64,000 nucleotides of DNA, from contig OZ034971.1 of the NCBI GenBank assembly GCA_964030785.1, forward strand, positions 43,549,304 to 43,613,303. The letters run 5' to 3'. Position 1 is the first letter of the stretch. Each line of letters opens with the position of its first letter. Shown here piece by piece: positions 34,149 to 46,204 of this stretch. The DNA is from Siderastrea siderea (taxonomy: Eukaryota; Cnidaria; Anthozoa; Scleractinia; Rhizangiidae). The position numbers and the translations under genes are program-made. Under the pieces are notes generated by a model that was given only the letters and a program-made list of their open reading frames with translations, was not told the origin of the DNA and did not search any database.

Positions 34149-35533
34149 CAGGGCCGTAGCCAGACTTTTAGAACAGACGAGGCAAGTGACGCGAGGGCGA
34201 AAGATCTGAAAATGCAAGATTCTAGGGGAGTCTGGGCGCATGCTCCCCTAGAAAATTTTAAAATCTATCCTCTCTCAAACGCTACTTTCAGCACCTTTTC
34301 ATGAAATTTTTCTTCAAAATTCGATATCGTTCAAGTGTAGAAAGGCAAGATTTTTTTTGTGCTTTCAACATTTTTTAAGGCGTGTACCTGACTGGCACCA
34401 AGTAGATGGCTATCCCGAATTTCGCATTGCTCTTATACTCCCCCATCCCCACCTTCCTGCTACCTCGCCAGCAATGGCTGGTTTCCAATTTCTAACTCTT
34501 GCAAATACCGTGCTTCCTCAAGACTTTCAAATTCAGTTGCAGCTTTGAACTGTGGAACTCTACTGTGGCCTGAGAGAAAACGCCATCTCCTGATCTCACC
34601 AGTAAACAGCATGGATGTTCTAAAGAAAGACCGTTTACGAAAACTCCGCTCGGTGAAAAGCTTAAAGCCAGCCAAAGAGCTCTTTTAGTAGCCATTATAA
34701 TAAAGTTTCGAAATAACGCGCGCTCTGATTGGTTGGAACAGCGTGCTTTATCAGAGTACAGATGCACGGAGTAGCCCGTGACGCCATTCTGCGCGCGCTG
34801 GCAAACTGAAAACCTTTCTTGCGCGCGCTTGCAAGCTATGAAAAAAACCTTGATTTCTTGCAATTAAAAGCCAGTTTCTTTACAAATATGAGCAAAGCTA
34901 TATTATAAAACAAATAAAAAAGCCAAAACCGTGCTTTGTTCTGTGATAAAGCACTCAAGGAAGTGACGAGAGCACTCAAGAAGTAGGGAGAAGCACTCGC
35001 CTGCGGCTCGTGTTCACCCTACACTTCTTTCGTGCTCTCGTCACTTCCTTGCGTGCTTTATCACAGAACAAAGCACGGTTTTGGCTTTTTTATTTGTTAA
35101 ATCACAAAAGTGAAAGTCTTGACCAGCACCGGCCTTGTAATCTTTTATTTTAACTTATGAATTGATGATTTATGCAGTTTTTAGGCAATGTATATCAAAA
35201 AGTGTGATAATATAGCTTTAGAAAACATGGGCACTGATTCTCTAAGAGGTTTGACCTTCGTAAGCCATGATTTTCTGGATGAGCTGCCTGTGGATTAGGG
35301 TGGATTAGCTGCCTATGAATGTGGATTACGACACAAATGAAGCTGATAGCCGGAATACAAACCACTTGAGTCTTTTCAAAGTCTTTTTCGTACACCTTAC
35401 TTGGGTTAATCTTTTCTCACTCAGCGGCAAATACTTTCTGGGGATTATTTTTCTAAAAGTATATATTTTTATTTTGGCATAAAACCTAGACGAGGCAGGT
35501 GCTTCGTCTTGCCTCATGCTAGCTACGGCCCTG
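34149..35533. mobile_element. GGCCGTAGCCAG-family element, copy 3 (1,385 bp)
   Basis: Ends CAGGGCCGTAGCCAG and TAGCTACGGCCCTG with a perfect 5-bp duplication AGAAA (34,144-34,148 and 35,534-35,538). Collinear with copy 2 except for an extra segment at about 34,696-35,121, a nested insertion. Minus-strand open frames containing LSLEHPCCLLVRSG and HIHRQL are shared with copy 2. Confidence 0.85.
34696..35121. mobile_element. Nested hairpin element inside copy 3
   Basis: Absent from copy 2 at the matching point. Contains a strong hairpin: arms 34,911-34,988 and about 35,018-35,097 (AAATAAAAAAGCCAAAACCG start) around a loop of about 29 bp. Outer boundaries are inferred from comparison with copy 2; the target duplication is not clear. 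Confidence 0.7.
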
Positions 35534-35778
35534 AGAAAGTTAAAATACATATTTCAGCTCATTACAATACTGAAAACAAATCTATATAAATATTAAGGCT
35601 CTACAAATTGTAAAATGTTACATCATCAGTGCACCAGTATTAAAAACACTGTTTGTTCTAAAGATCACGAAAATCAAGCTGTATTGGATCTACAGCAGCT
35701 GTTTGCCAGCTAGGGTGGTTGGACTGTCACTAAATTCTTTCATCCTATAGGGGGCGTGTATCTGTCACAGAAAGCGGG

Positions 35779-36316
35779 GCTCTTTCGAAGTGTAAGCATG
35801 TCCCCAAATGGGGTGTGTCCCTATGTCTCTATTACGTTACGTTCACCGAACCTGTAGATTCTGTAGAACCTATAGATCCTGTAGAACCTATAGATCCTGT
35901 AGAACCCATAGATCCTGTAGAACCTATAGATCCTGTAGAACCCATAGATCCTGTAGAACCTATAGATCCTGTAGAACCTACAGATCGTGTAGAACCTACA
36001 GATCCTGTAGAACCTATAGATCGTGTAGAACCCATAGATCCTGTAGAACCCATAGATCCTGTAGAACCTATAGAGCCTGTAGAACCCATAGATCGTGTAG
36101 AACCCATAGATCCTGCAGAACCTATGGATCATGTAGAACCCATAGATCGTGTAGAACCCATGGATCCTGTAGAACCTATAGAGCCTGTAGAACCTATAGA
36201 TCCTGTAGAACCCATAGATCCTGTAGAACCCATAGATCCTGTAGAAACTATAGATCCTGTAGAACCTATACACTTCGACAGGCTTACACTTCGACATGCA
36301 TACACTTCGAAAGAGC
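35779..36316. repeat. Inverted-end element enclosing an 18-bp minisatellite
   Basis: Ends GCTCTTTCGAAGTGTAAGCATG-type (35,779-35,800) and complement (36,295-36,316) bracket 22 full tandem units of 18 bp at 35,863-36,258, consensus GTAGAACCTATAGATCCT, plus partial units. Because 18 is a multiple of three, five long open frames appear over both strands (for example VEPIDP repeats). None has a convincing start, splice context or homology, so it is treated as non-coding. Confidence 0.85.
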
Positions 36317-36667
36317 CGAAAGCGGGATGTAGAGAAAGTTTCAAGTTACTTTCTTTGCCTTTTGACACCTCTGCTTTTTGTTGCTCACAAGATGATATCT
36401 CGCCCATTCTGTGTGTTCTGTTTTGTTTTGCTTTGTAATTTGTTCTCTTTGCCTTGTTTGACATGACTATCGCACAAGCTATTTATATTCGAAATATTGA
36501 AGTGACTTTGTTTTTCCTACCGCTTCTGCGAAGAGCGAAAGTGAAAAAGCTTGACGCAAGGGGTAAACCCCTGTTTTTGCAAAAATCACACGATCACGAC
36601 AAACTCAAAAAATCAAAAATCAAACTGAAACAATACTATGGTCGATGTTCCGTGTAACAATACAGCC

Positions 36668-36739
36668 ATGGATTTCGTAGTAAGGTTCCTTCTTGCCTTT
36701 TGGCTTCTTTTGTTAGCTTTCAACTCTGGTCTTGCCAGC
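36668..36739 (+). pseudogene. Relic of a second MPEG1-like signal peptide
   Basis: ATACAGCC-ATG followed by 24 codons, MDFVVRFLLAFWLLLLAFNS then GLAS. It aligns with the first 24 residues of the MPEG1-like gene 280 bp downstream (MALVLRSLFALLLLLAAFDS GLVS) and with its leader AATGCAGCC-ATG. After residue 24 similarity stops and the frame leads nowhere. Best read as the 5' stump of a deleted tandem copy. Confidence 0.6.
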
Positions 36740-36898
36740 TTGTCTGCTTGTTGTTTTTTTCTCGAGATATTGAAACTTTTGCTAGTTTGTTTTTTTACCT
36801 ACCTCTTATGTCAAGTGCCAAAACTGAAAGGATTGACCTAAGGGGTAAAACCCAATTGTTCTGCGGAAATCATGTGACAAACTGTGCTGTAGGTAAGC

Positions 36899-36910
36899 TA
36901 TATATATAAA
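36899..36910 (+). promoter_or_regulatory. TATA box of the MPEG1-like gene
   Basis: TATATATATAAA lies 40-51 bp before the ATG at 36,950. A start of transcription about 30 bp downstream would give a 5' leader of roughly 15-20 nt. The AAGGGGTAAAACCCAATTGT block sits just upstream (36,840). Confidence 0.55.
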
Positions 36911-36949
36911 ACGGAAAAAGCGTCAGAAATTCTCTGTCTCAATGCAGCC

Positions 36950-39900
36950 ATGGCGCTCGTTTTAAGGTCCCTTTTTGCTTTACTGCTACTCTTAGCTGCT
37001 TTCGACTCCGGTCTTGTGTCTTCTCAAAACGATTCCTCGCCTTTTAAGTTTCCAGTTGGCGACCCTAGAAACTGCCCTCTTGCGAAAGGAGTTTATCGGT
37101 TTGAGGTTCTTCCAGGATCTGGTTGGGACAACCTCAGGAATCAACACATGGGTTTAGTTTTTGAGCGAAATTATTCCAAGTGCAAGACCTCAGATGACAG
37201 CAAGTTTCTCATCCCGGATAACATGGTTCTTTATCCCGTGAAAAACAGCAAAGTGGACACGTACGCTGATGTTTACGATCACTGGACTAACTACTCCACG
37301 ATAACTGCAAAAAGCATCAACGCAGAAGCTTCGGTGAAGTTTCCATTTTTTAGCATAAGTGGCTCGTATTCTTCCGAGTATGAATCTGTGAAACGGCATC
37401 AGGTAGAAGACAATACAGTTACGATTCTCGTTCAGCTCCGTCATAACCTGTACAAGGCCAGAATTGAACCTGACAGTGCGCTTTCGCCAGCGTTCAAATC
37501 GCGACTGATTGAAATTGCCATGCATCTACAGCAAAACAATACCAACTGGCCGAACTATCTTGCGCAAATGCTTGTCCGAGACTTTGGAACGCATTTCATT
37601 TCAAGTATCAACGCTGGTGCTGTTCTTGCTAAAATGGATCACTTAAAGAAAAAATACCTTGCGAATTATGAAGGAGAAAGAAGCGCGATAACTGCCGCGG
37701 CGAGTATTTCGTTTTTTAAACTTTTCGGAGGTAACTTTTCTGCCAAGTTAGGTTACAGTCATTTGACCGGCAAACAAAATTTGGACACATACACAAAGAA
37801 CGTTGCTTATTCTTTCGTGTATACGTTTGGTGGGCCGCCTTTCAGAGTGGACTTTGTCACTAGTCAGTGGGAAGATCAAATACTAGACGAGCTTGTTGCA
37901 GTTGATCGGTCAGGCGATCCACTACATTACGCTGTAACACCCGGAAGCTTGCCCGAGATATCGGAACCGCTTGTCTTTAAGGTGGCCGACGTCGTCAAGG
38001 AAGCCATAAAAGAATACTACAAAACCAATACTATTGCCGGATGTACGAAAATGGACTCTCCGAATTTCAGCTTCCGAGCAAACTTCGACGATAAATCTTG
38101 TGAAAGTCCAACGAACAACTACACTTTCGGGGGCGTGTTTCAAACTTGCGATGACAACGTTTATCCAGACAAATGGTTATGCCAGGACCTTATTCAAAAG
38201 AATCCCCTTACATCAGACTTCTCGTGCAGTGATGGCTATGAAGCTGTTTTAGTTTATCAAGGCAGTACTACTGCTCAACGTTGCTATGACCCTCATTGTG
38301 GATATTGCCAAGGAAACTTCCGCAGCTGTCAAGTAGTTTGCGGATTCGCGTACTACTCAACCTACTGGTGTGTCGCCAGGGGGGAGGTCCCTCTTAATAC
38401 AGGTTATCTGTTTGGTGGACTCTACAGCGATTCGTTAAACAATCCCGTCACACAAGATCGTAGCTGCCCCCTCAAGTTTTATCCTCTGCGCTTTGGAGCC
38501 ACAATGCAAGTATGCGTCAGTGATGATTACGAGCATGGGTTCCCACGCTCTGTTCCATTTGGTGGTTTTACTAGTTGCAGTAAAGGCAATCCTCTTGGAG
38601 CAGGTAGTCTATCAACAGAGTAGTTCTTACAGCGTGTTATTTTGTTCACATGATTAGATAAATATGACTTTAGTGACCAGTGAAATCGTCTTTAAATTTC
38701 ATAAGTTGACGGATGATGTGCTCATTTGCACTGGTGAAGAGTTATTTTTGAGAGAATAGGGAAATTGGGTGGGTGCAGTTTTGCTGTTTCCATGGGATTA
38801 TGTTCTCTAGGTTTGACGTTCCATGGATTCACGGCACAGTTGAAAGTTCAATATGTTATTGCTGTCGGAAAATGTTCAAGGAACAATTCTAACTGACAAA
38901 CTGATAAACTGACTAACTGGCTTACAGACCGACTCACTGACGAAATGAAAGACAGACTGACTGACTGAGTCATTAATTGTCTAACTGTCGGTAGACTAAC
39001 TGACTAACCGTCTGACTGATCAACTGACTGCCTGACTACTTGACTTACTGAATGACTCACTTACGGACTGACTTACTGACTGGCTGACTAACTCATGACT
39101 TGCTGACAGACTTACTGACTGACGTAGTGACTATCGTAACTGACTGACTTACTATCTGATTGGCTTACCAACTATCCAACCGTCTTATTGACCGTTAACT
39201 GACTTATTGGCGGACTGATGAGTGACTGACTAACTGACCAACTGTCGGTTAGTTGTGATATTCCCAAGATTTAAAGGGTCTTCACTGAGAATTCAGGCGA
39301 ATGTTGTGCAGAATTGGCCGGCGAAGAAGGCCGGCGATAATTGATCGTTTACCTTCAGAAAACTGAGACTGAGCATAAGGCTTTCAAAACAAGAGGCTCA
39401 GTACAACCTTAAAGGGTTTTACATTTTAGCCATTTTAGGTTTCATTCAATCGAAAATTCCATAACCAGTTTTGTAGTAGGAATTTTTATCTTTTTTGTGG
39501 TTTATATCCCCCTTTTATTTCTTTCTTAAACCACATCTCATTTAATGTAAAGTTTCCTTTATTTATTTATCACTGCAGAAAATTGTCCAATGAAAAAGTA
39601 CGCGAAGAAAGCATATAATAATAACTTCAACGTAACATGGCAATGCTAAAGGTTGAGTTTTCCTTTAATTCTAACAGGTCAATCAAAGTTGGAAAAGTAT
39701 GTCGAGAAACCTGGTCCACCTGATTGGCCAAAAACCTGTCCAACCGGCTACTCTCAGCACCTGGGTGCTATCGAGCCCGGACCAGCAGTCGGCGAGCAGA
39801 CCAATGGTTGCGAAATAAGATTCTGTGTTAAATCTAATGCATTCAACAGTCTGGGGTTTCCGACTATCATTAGACCTCCTTTCATGGATACGCCCCCAAT

Positions 39901-41141
39901 TCTCAACTACACTGTACCTATGCACATTATCAACCGGGATACTGGTCAAGTCTGGTTTAAACCCTCCAACTCTCCTCAGTGGCTTTTAGCAACAAAAAGG
40001 TAAAGCTGTTCTTTACTTGGTCATCTCTCTGTGAAGTAACAGTCTATGCGCGTGGCTTTCAATTGTTTTGGTTTTTTCTGATACAGTGAGCTTTGCCTTA
40101 GGAATTCCACTGTTTGGCTATGTCAGTATTTGGCTTACCAGTTATTCGCTACAGTTTTCTCATTACTTAGAACAGGGCTTTTAGTTCACTGGTTACACCA
40201 CAGGCTACCCAAGCGTAAGATAAAAGACTACGCGACAAACATGACTCTGGCCTCATCTAGAGGTGTTTTGTCACAGAGGTTTGAATTATAAAATTTTGTA
40301 TCGAACGCAGCAAATTTGTCTTACACGGTAGAACTGAAAAATGTTTCCTTAATAACGTGAACTTATCCGGCATTCTTCCATTTAAAACAAATCCGTTGCG
40401 TGCAATTCAAACTCTTATAAGTCAACCCGGTTGAATTGTTACAAGTTGTAACACAACACCTCCACTTAGGTGTGTTGCTAGGCAAGAGTCACGTTTGTGG
40501 CGAATTCTCTTCTCTGGGGGTAGGGCTCTCTGTGGTTACATGTACTCAACAAACAGGGGACATAGGTATAATGGCCCGTGTTTTCCAAGAGATGGTAAAT
40601 GGAACGAATTTGATAAACGCTAACTTGGTTTAACTCGACAGCCTCTTAGAAACTACACTTTCCGCTGAAGAGTTGTTGAACTCAACTACATACAAAAAAA
40701 GGCGCTCGGACAATACTTTCAGGTCTCACATTTTCTTTTCGCGTCGTCAGAGAAATTGCTTGCAGTCGACATGAAAGATGTACTGTTATGTAAAATTTGC
40801 TTAGAAGTGGAAAAGATCAGCCTCTAATCCTTTTATTTCCCTTATTGTTTAGCTCTGTAAAAGAATACGCAGCTCAAAACAACCTAGATAAAGACGGCGA
40901 AGGAGACGGAGGTATGGCTGCTGGGGCCGCTGGTGCGCTGGGTGCTGGACTCACCGCATTTCTTGGTCTGTTGATTGTTGCAACTGTGTATGGCTGGCGC
41001 CGTTACAAGACCAAAGGCCGTTTTCAAGTTATTAAGGACACAAGCAGCTTGAACAGGGGAAGCAGTGCATCAAGGGAGCCATTGAACTCTGAGGGACATG
41101 AGCCAGAGTATGGATCAGTTACTGGTGACTCAAGAGTGTGA
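36950..41141 (+). CDS. MPEG1: Perforin-2/MPEG1-like MACPF protein (3 exons)
   Basis: Host innate-immune pore-forming protein of the macrophage-expressed gene 1 family, expected in endolysosomal or phagosomal membranes where it damages engulfed microbes (family knowledge). Exons: 36,950-38,603, 39,678-39,999, 40,853-41,141; GT/AG sites and phases (1, 2) close to give 754 residues, close to the usual size of about 700. Visible parts: signal peptide 1-25; MACPF domain about 40-355 with the signature RDFGTHF at 210-216; MPEG1-specific P2 region about 362-640, cysteine-rich, with SPNFSFRANFDDKSCE, NPLTSDFSC and FGGLYSD; a glycine/alanine-rich transmembrane helix about 681-706; short cytosolic tail starting RRYKTK with several lysines. 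Exon 1 could be read to a stop at 38,623, but the donor at 38,604 is required to reach the conserved P2 end and membrane anchor. Intact. Confidence 0.93.
38889..39245. repeat. Degenerate (CTGA)n repeat in MPEG1 intron 1
   Basis: About 350 bp of imperfect CTGACTAA/CTGACTGA units within the first intron of the MPEG1-like gene. Confidence 0.9.
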
Positions 41142-41171
41142 GATTGAATGTAGAAATGTTCGAGTTGGATA

Positions 41172-41494
41172 AAAGGCCCATTTACACATGCGATTTTTGA
41201 TGCGATTTTTGTCTCGCTCTCCAGACCCCTCTCTTCATCGCAACTGTTATCGCAAGCGTAAACTAGCGGCGATTGTATTGCGATTCGAGCGCGATTCGAG
41301 TTCGAAGTTTGCTGCCTTTCTCCCCAAATCGCCGCCAACATGCATTAAGTTTTGAACGTGTTCAAAACCTCAGCAATATCGTGCGACAAATCCGGCGCAC
41401 ATTAATCACCGCTAGCTTTAATTACTCTTGCGATTTCTGAGCTTGAGCGGGACACAGATTGCAACAAAAAATCTATTGTGTAAAGTGGCCTTTA
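41172..41494. mobile_element. MITE just downstream of the MPEG1-like gene
   Basis: Inverted ends AAAGGCCCATTTACACATGC and, complemented, AAAGGCCACTTTACACAATA, continuing with GATTTTT; interior words TGCGATT recur. It starts 31 bp after the MPEG1 stop codon, so it may supply part of the 3' UTR. Confidence 0.65.
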
Positions 41495-41874
41495 GGAAGT
41501 AGAAATAGGTTCTTGGAGGGATCGAGGACTCGAGAAGTTGGAGCTCAGTCGAGTTGTTTTGAAGTTAAGAACCAACATGCTGACAAAAAAATGTTTCCTT
41601 CAGTTACCCTGTATGAACTATTCAGAGTATGCCGTACACAGTACTAAAGTAAACTCGAACTCAATTTATTTCACCGAGGGTTCGACTAGTTTGTTTTTAA
41701 TTTTTTCAGTTTCAGGTTTTTCTATTCTGATTGGAGTTTGAGATGACCGTTTAGGTCAGCATTGAACCCAAATACAAAAGTCAATGCATGCTCTACACTG
41801 GGCACTAAAAATTTCTCTTAGTTTGAACTAGAACTTAACCAGAGTGACTGAGATGTTCGTCGTACCTTTTAAGC

Positions 41875-41946
41875 TTTAGGTACCGTTTAGGAACCATTTA
41901 AGGACGGTTAAGGTGCCATTTAGGTACCATTTAGGTACCATTGAGG
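41875..41946. repeat. 12-bp minisatellite, TTTAGGTACCAT units
   Basis: About six imperfect tandem units. Non-coding. Confidence 0.8.
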
Positions 41947-41952
41947 TTTTTC

Positions 41953-44513
41953 AGTAAGTCTTGATGCCGATTTACAGTTTGAGTTGACGTTGAACTGACC
42001 TTGAGTTGAGTTCCAAAATGCTGTCAAGGAATTAATCCCTTAACATGTTTGACCATGACTGAACGATTTAAAGTTAATGTTGAATCCAAATGCAAAACTC
42101 AGTGCATGTTTTTCATTAAGGTACTAAACATTTTTAATTGCTTGAACTTAGCTTAGATCGCTGGGTACAATGTTTGGGTGTTTGCTCTAGGGATTATAAG
42201 TTCTGTTTTGGTAACACTTCAGCGTTCAGTTTTAGAATGTCCACTGTTGTCAGCTCTTGCGGTACCTTTTGGGCATGAGGCCTAGTCACCAGTCGTTCTC
42301 GGTTCGTTTAAGCCTGGATCCCTCCTTTAAGCCGTGACTTCGTCAAATAGCACCTGAGATTTAGTTTAGTTTAGTGTACAATGTCTTGTGTCCTTCGTTA
42401 TTCCAAAATACATAAATACACAAAAAAAATGATTACGCTTTTTTTTGCGATTTAGTTGCCAAAATTTCCAACATTTTTTGTTAAGAAATTATGTTTCACT
42501 TTGTGTTAGTAGGATATATGGCAAACATCGTAGTTTCCAAGAAAAGCATTTGTAACAATTGAATGAGTTTAGAGTAAAGCGCTGTTTATGATGTTTTGCT
42601 TATGTTTTCTCGTAAATTATTATACTATTTCCTTACCCAAAACACGGAATGGAAAGACAGTTAGATTTTTCCCCTATCGCTAAAAAGGTTCTCACTGCCA
42701 AAGCAAGTTACAGTTTGAGTTTAATTATATTAGCACTAGTCGTCCTGAAAAGTTCTAAAGTTGAGTTCAAATTTGCCGCTAATTCTAGATTAGCTTCATT
42801 ACGCTTTGCCGAACTGCACCTAGTAGCATGCGGGCGCAACTTCATCTTTCCTTCGAAGTTTGCCAAGATTAAGATCCTTTGGCCGGAAGCGTCTGCCAGG
42901 GCTCTGGGAACGAGATTGCAAGAGAAGCATTATATTCAGTGAATTAGCAGAGTAAATGAAAGTGCATAAAACATATCGTTAAGCAACGTTGAAAATGTTG
43001 GCTACCTGGACCATTATATTCAGTGAATTATCAGAAAGCGCATAATACATTTTGTCTTAGTCTCGCAATGATGGCTGCTATGTACTTTAAAAAGTTATTA
43101 TAAAATAACTAGGATACCACGCGTGCTCTGATTGGCTGAGAGGTGTGCTTGCATGAGAGTATGTCAACACAGTTGTGACGTCACGATCTTTAAGAGGATT
43201 AAAGTTATTTGATAAAAGCAATAGAACACATTTTCCTGTGCGTTACATAGCCTGATGTAAACACTCGAGGAGTTTGCATAACTGACTCGAATTCTCCTAA
43301 CCCCTTGTAATCTAACATTATGAGATATTGTTCAAACTTTAGACCATAAATACAAAAGAAAACTGCATGTTAACTGCCTGTTTTTTTTACCAGACAACTT
43401 TTCACTTTTGCGTTACAAGACCTTACAATACAGCTAAACGTGAAACTTGAGTCAATTTCGGTCAATTCTCTAGTTTAGCTCTTCTCGAAATTGCCTCACG
43501 TCCACGTTCGAACAAATTAGCTACCCTAAGCTGCGCCTCCAGTGCTTTCCTTCTTACAACATAAATATTTGCATTCCGGGATTCAAATGTTGCGTGAAAA
43601 ATCTCCTACTAGACGTAAAACAACAGTTAAATATAATGGAACCAAATCCCTTCGAGGATGAACAAAAAAGATTTCCGAACGTCGCAGTCACAATTGCTAA
43701 ATCAGTCCGAAATCAACAACGTGACTGCGTTCTCGACCTAGTCTTCCTCGGTTTTTGCCTCTGCGCGAGCCGTTGCGAATACGTCGCGTTGTCTTTGCTA
43801 AATCTGCCTATTGGTGTACAAACGGGAGATTTACTTATCGCGTGCGCACCGCGCGGGCTCCATCAGGAAGACATATTGTGACGTCAAAAATTTACTTGGC
43901 TCTTCTTCGTAGATTGAACAGGGTGTGTTTTTTTTTGTGACGAAAAGTGTTTCGTCAGTAAGCTTGGAAACGGCAATTTCGATTATTGTGTCGCCTTTGT
44001 CTTACTGAACGATGACGGTGAATTCCCATATTGGTGATCGACAAGGTAAGATTCTTTTGCGCTTCAGTAAATATAAAGTTGTTTTCGTTTAGTTTTCGCA
44101 TTCAAAAATTTTTCAGCAGACAATATGACAACCTATGGGAACTTCCAGCCATCAACCTGAATATTTACGTCACCTGACTAAGAAGCAAATTTTCAATTCA
44201 ATGACTTAAAAAAATATTTCGCGAATGCATCAATTTTAATTCGGATTCAGTCTGTCGAATGATTTACCTTTTAATTGTCGAAACATTTCCTTGAGCACAA
44301 AATCGTGCATATTTTAAGGTTATTTAGTGCAAGGAGAGAATTTAAAGTATTTGCCTTTCTATTAGGGCACTACTTAAGGGCACGTTCTGTTATTGATGGC
44401 ACAATGTTTTTCCTTTATCGGAGTAAACAAGATATGGTTGCCATGGTAGTTTGTGCTGTTTTACGCGTGCGCGCACATCCATTCTTACCGTTGCCACCTA
44501 CGTACACTCACAC
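41953..44513. other. Non-coding stretch
   Basis: Open frames of 97 (42,649-42,942) and 95 codons (43,594-43,881) are present on the plus strand but resemble no family I know and have no splice or repeat support. Otherwise AT-rich. Confidence 0.35.
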
Positions 44514-44524
44514 AAGTAGCCTGC

Positions 44525-44775
44525 ATTCTCGTCCCCAGAGCCCACGATCCTTTTGATCTGCGCCAGGGATCGAGATCTCTGGCAGGGACCGAAGCAGGAG
44601 GTCCACGAATCACGGACTTCCGGCTTTTGTGCGCAGCCTCAGAAATTTGAAACAATAACGGTTACTATCGGTTACAAAAATGGGCAGCTATTGCGCTTGC
44701 ACGTTATCTGGTCCCTGCCAGAGGTCTCGATCCCTGGCGCAGACCAAAAGGATCGTGGGCCCTGGGGACGAGAAT
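44525..44775. mobile_element. 251-bp MITE flanked by AAGTAGCCTG
   Basis: Inverted ends of about 60 bp (ATTCTCGTCCCCAGAGCCCA and complement, then GCGCCAGGGATCGAGA). A 10-bp direct repeat AAGTAGCCTG (44,514-44,523 and 44,777-44,786) lies just outside; the same word begins the hAT-like MITE at 20,583, so it may instead be part of a longer element. Confidence 0.75.
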
Positions 44776-44786
44776 GAAGTAGCCTG

Positions 44787-46204
44787 TTGACATGCTCTCG
44801 TGGCTGGAAAATGGGGTTTACAGAAGGGATATTATCTTTTCACCCCCTCTCCTTTCCCAAGCTTCCGTTAGCAGATCTCTCTTGCTTCCCTTTCATCACT
44901 AACAAACGTCTTTACAGGCTAACTTACATGAAATCAGTAGACAATTAAAAGCAAAAGTCGTAGATAGAATCTTGGAAGAAGAAGTCTTTTCTGTTGTAGG
45001 CAGGGTTTCTTTTACAAGGATTTTTTTCCCGGCAGTGTCATAACCCGCCGACAGGATACCTCACAAGCGCGATAACAGCGTGGACACACATCGTACATAC
45101 ACATTTTAATTTCCTCGAGGCTCAAACAACACCAACTTGCGAATGTGACCAAGGTGCTCAGTCGAACGTAGCGTCTCTTGGCTAGAATAATAGTGCCAGT
45201 CCCTTGATCTCAGTCCTGTGTGCATCTCCGCAGTTGAAATTTCAATGCCGTTCTCCTCTATAGCACAGAAAACCACAGAAGTCAACTCTTCAGTTAGTCA
45301 TCAGAACTTGATGTTGACTTCTATCGCTTCCCGTCACCCTCGTGCACACATGTTCAAGACTAAAACAAAAGGCGGGAAATAACACTTTCCAAGGTAGGCA
45401 GGGGGAAATTGTGCGCGGGAAAATGAGAGACCCACCCTAAGAGCAAACATGTGAAGTTAAAATTTTGGCCAATTCTTAGCGGTTCTGCAGAAAGAACTTA
45501 GTAAAACTGCAAAACAATCGGTACCAGTTCTTACTAAAGCTCGGCAGGAGCGGAAAAGTGCTCCTTATAATGGAGTACACGGGGAGGCTTCACCCGAAAG
45601 GGGTGGGGGTTTCACGAGTTGAAGTGTAGAAGTGGGGTAGAGAAAATCGTCATTTAAGTATTTAACAGAGCTTTTCAAAATATCTCGAACAGACGCGCCA
45701 AACAGGATGCAGTGTTTCTACTGTAGGTACGAGAAAGTTGAACCTTTTCCCGGGGTGAAGGGTCTTCACGTGCCTGCTATTCTTTTGGTTTTCGCCAGAA
45801 ACACCAGCCTCAGTTCTTTTCGCCCCCATCGCATTCGCGCTTCACTTGCTCAGTGGAATAGCTGGTCAGTAATGCAGACTGCCTTGCCTTCTAACAACCA
45901 GTGACGTACTGGGAACGTTACCAGGAACTGTTTTTTCAACTCCCCTCCTCATTCCTAGTACAGCTTACTGGTCACTATGAAAACCAGCAAATCATTCATT
46001 TTCCTATTTTCCGTGTTTGCGCGCTTGTCGTTTCGCCTCAGTGAATTGCGCTTTTGCAGGCGTTTGCATCCAGTCTTGCCATAGTTTTGTCGCATGATTT
46101 ATTGTGTTAACCAGTACTGTAGTAGGACTCTATCTGCTGGTTTAGGCTTTGGAGGATTATTTTTCTGCGAAGACTGAGACTTTTTGGCAAGTAGAATATG
46201 CCAA
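44787..46204. other. Non-coding stretch
   Basis: No gene or repeat boundary recognised. Confidence 0.3.

Noticed and set aside
35863..36258. CRISPR-like array
   Set aside because: The units are contiguous 18-bp tandem repeats without unique spacers, in a eukaryotic setting.
35808..36438. Repetitive VEPIDP / CRTYRS proteins
   Set aside because: Open in several frames on both strands only because the unit is a multiple of three; no start context, homology or splice support.
42649..43881. Small host genes of 95-97 codons
   Set aside because: No recognisable domains, codon bias or splice signals; length is within chance expectation for AT-rich DNA.
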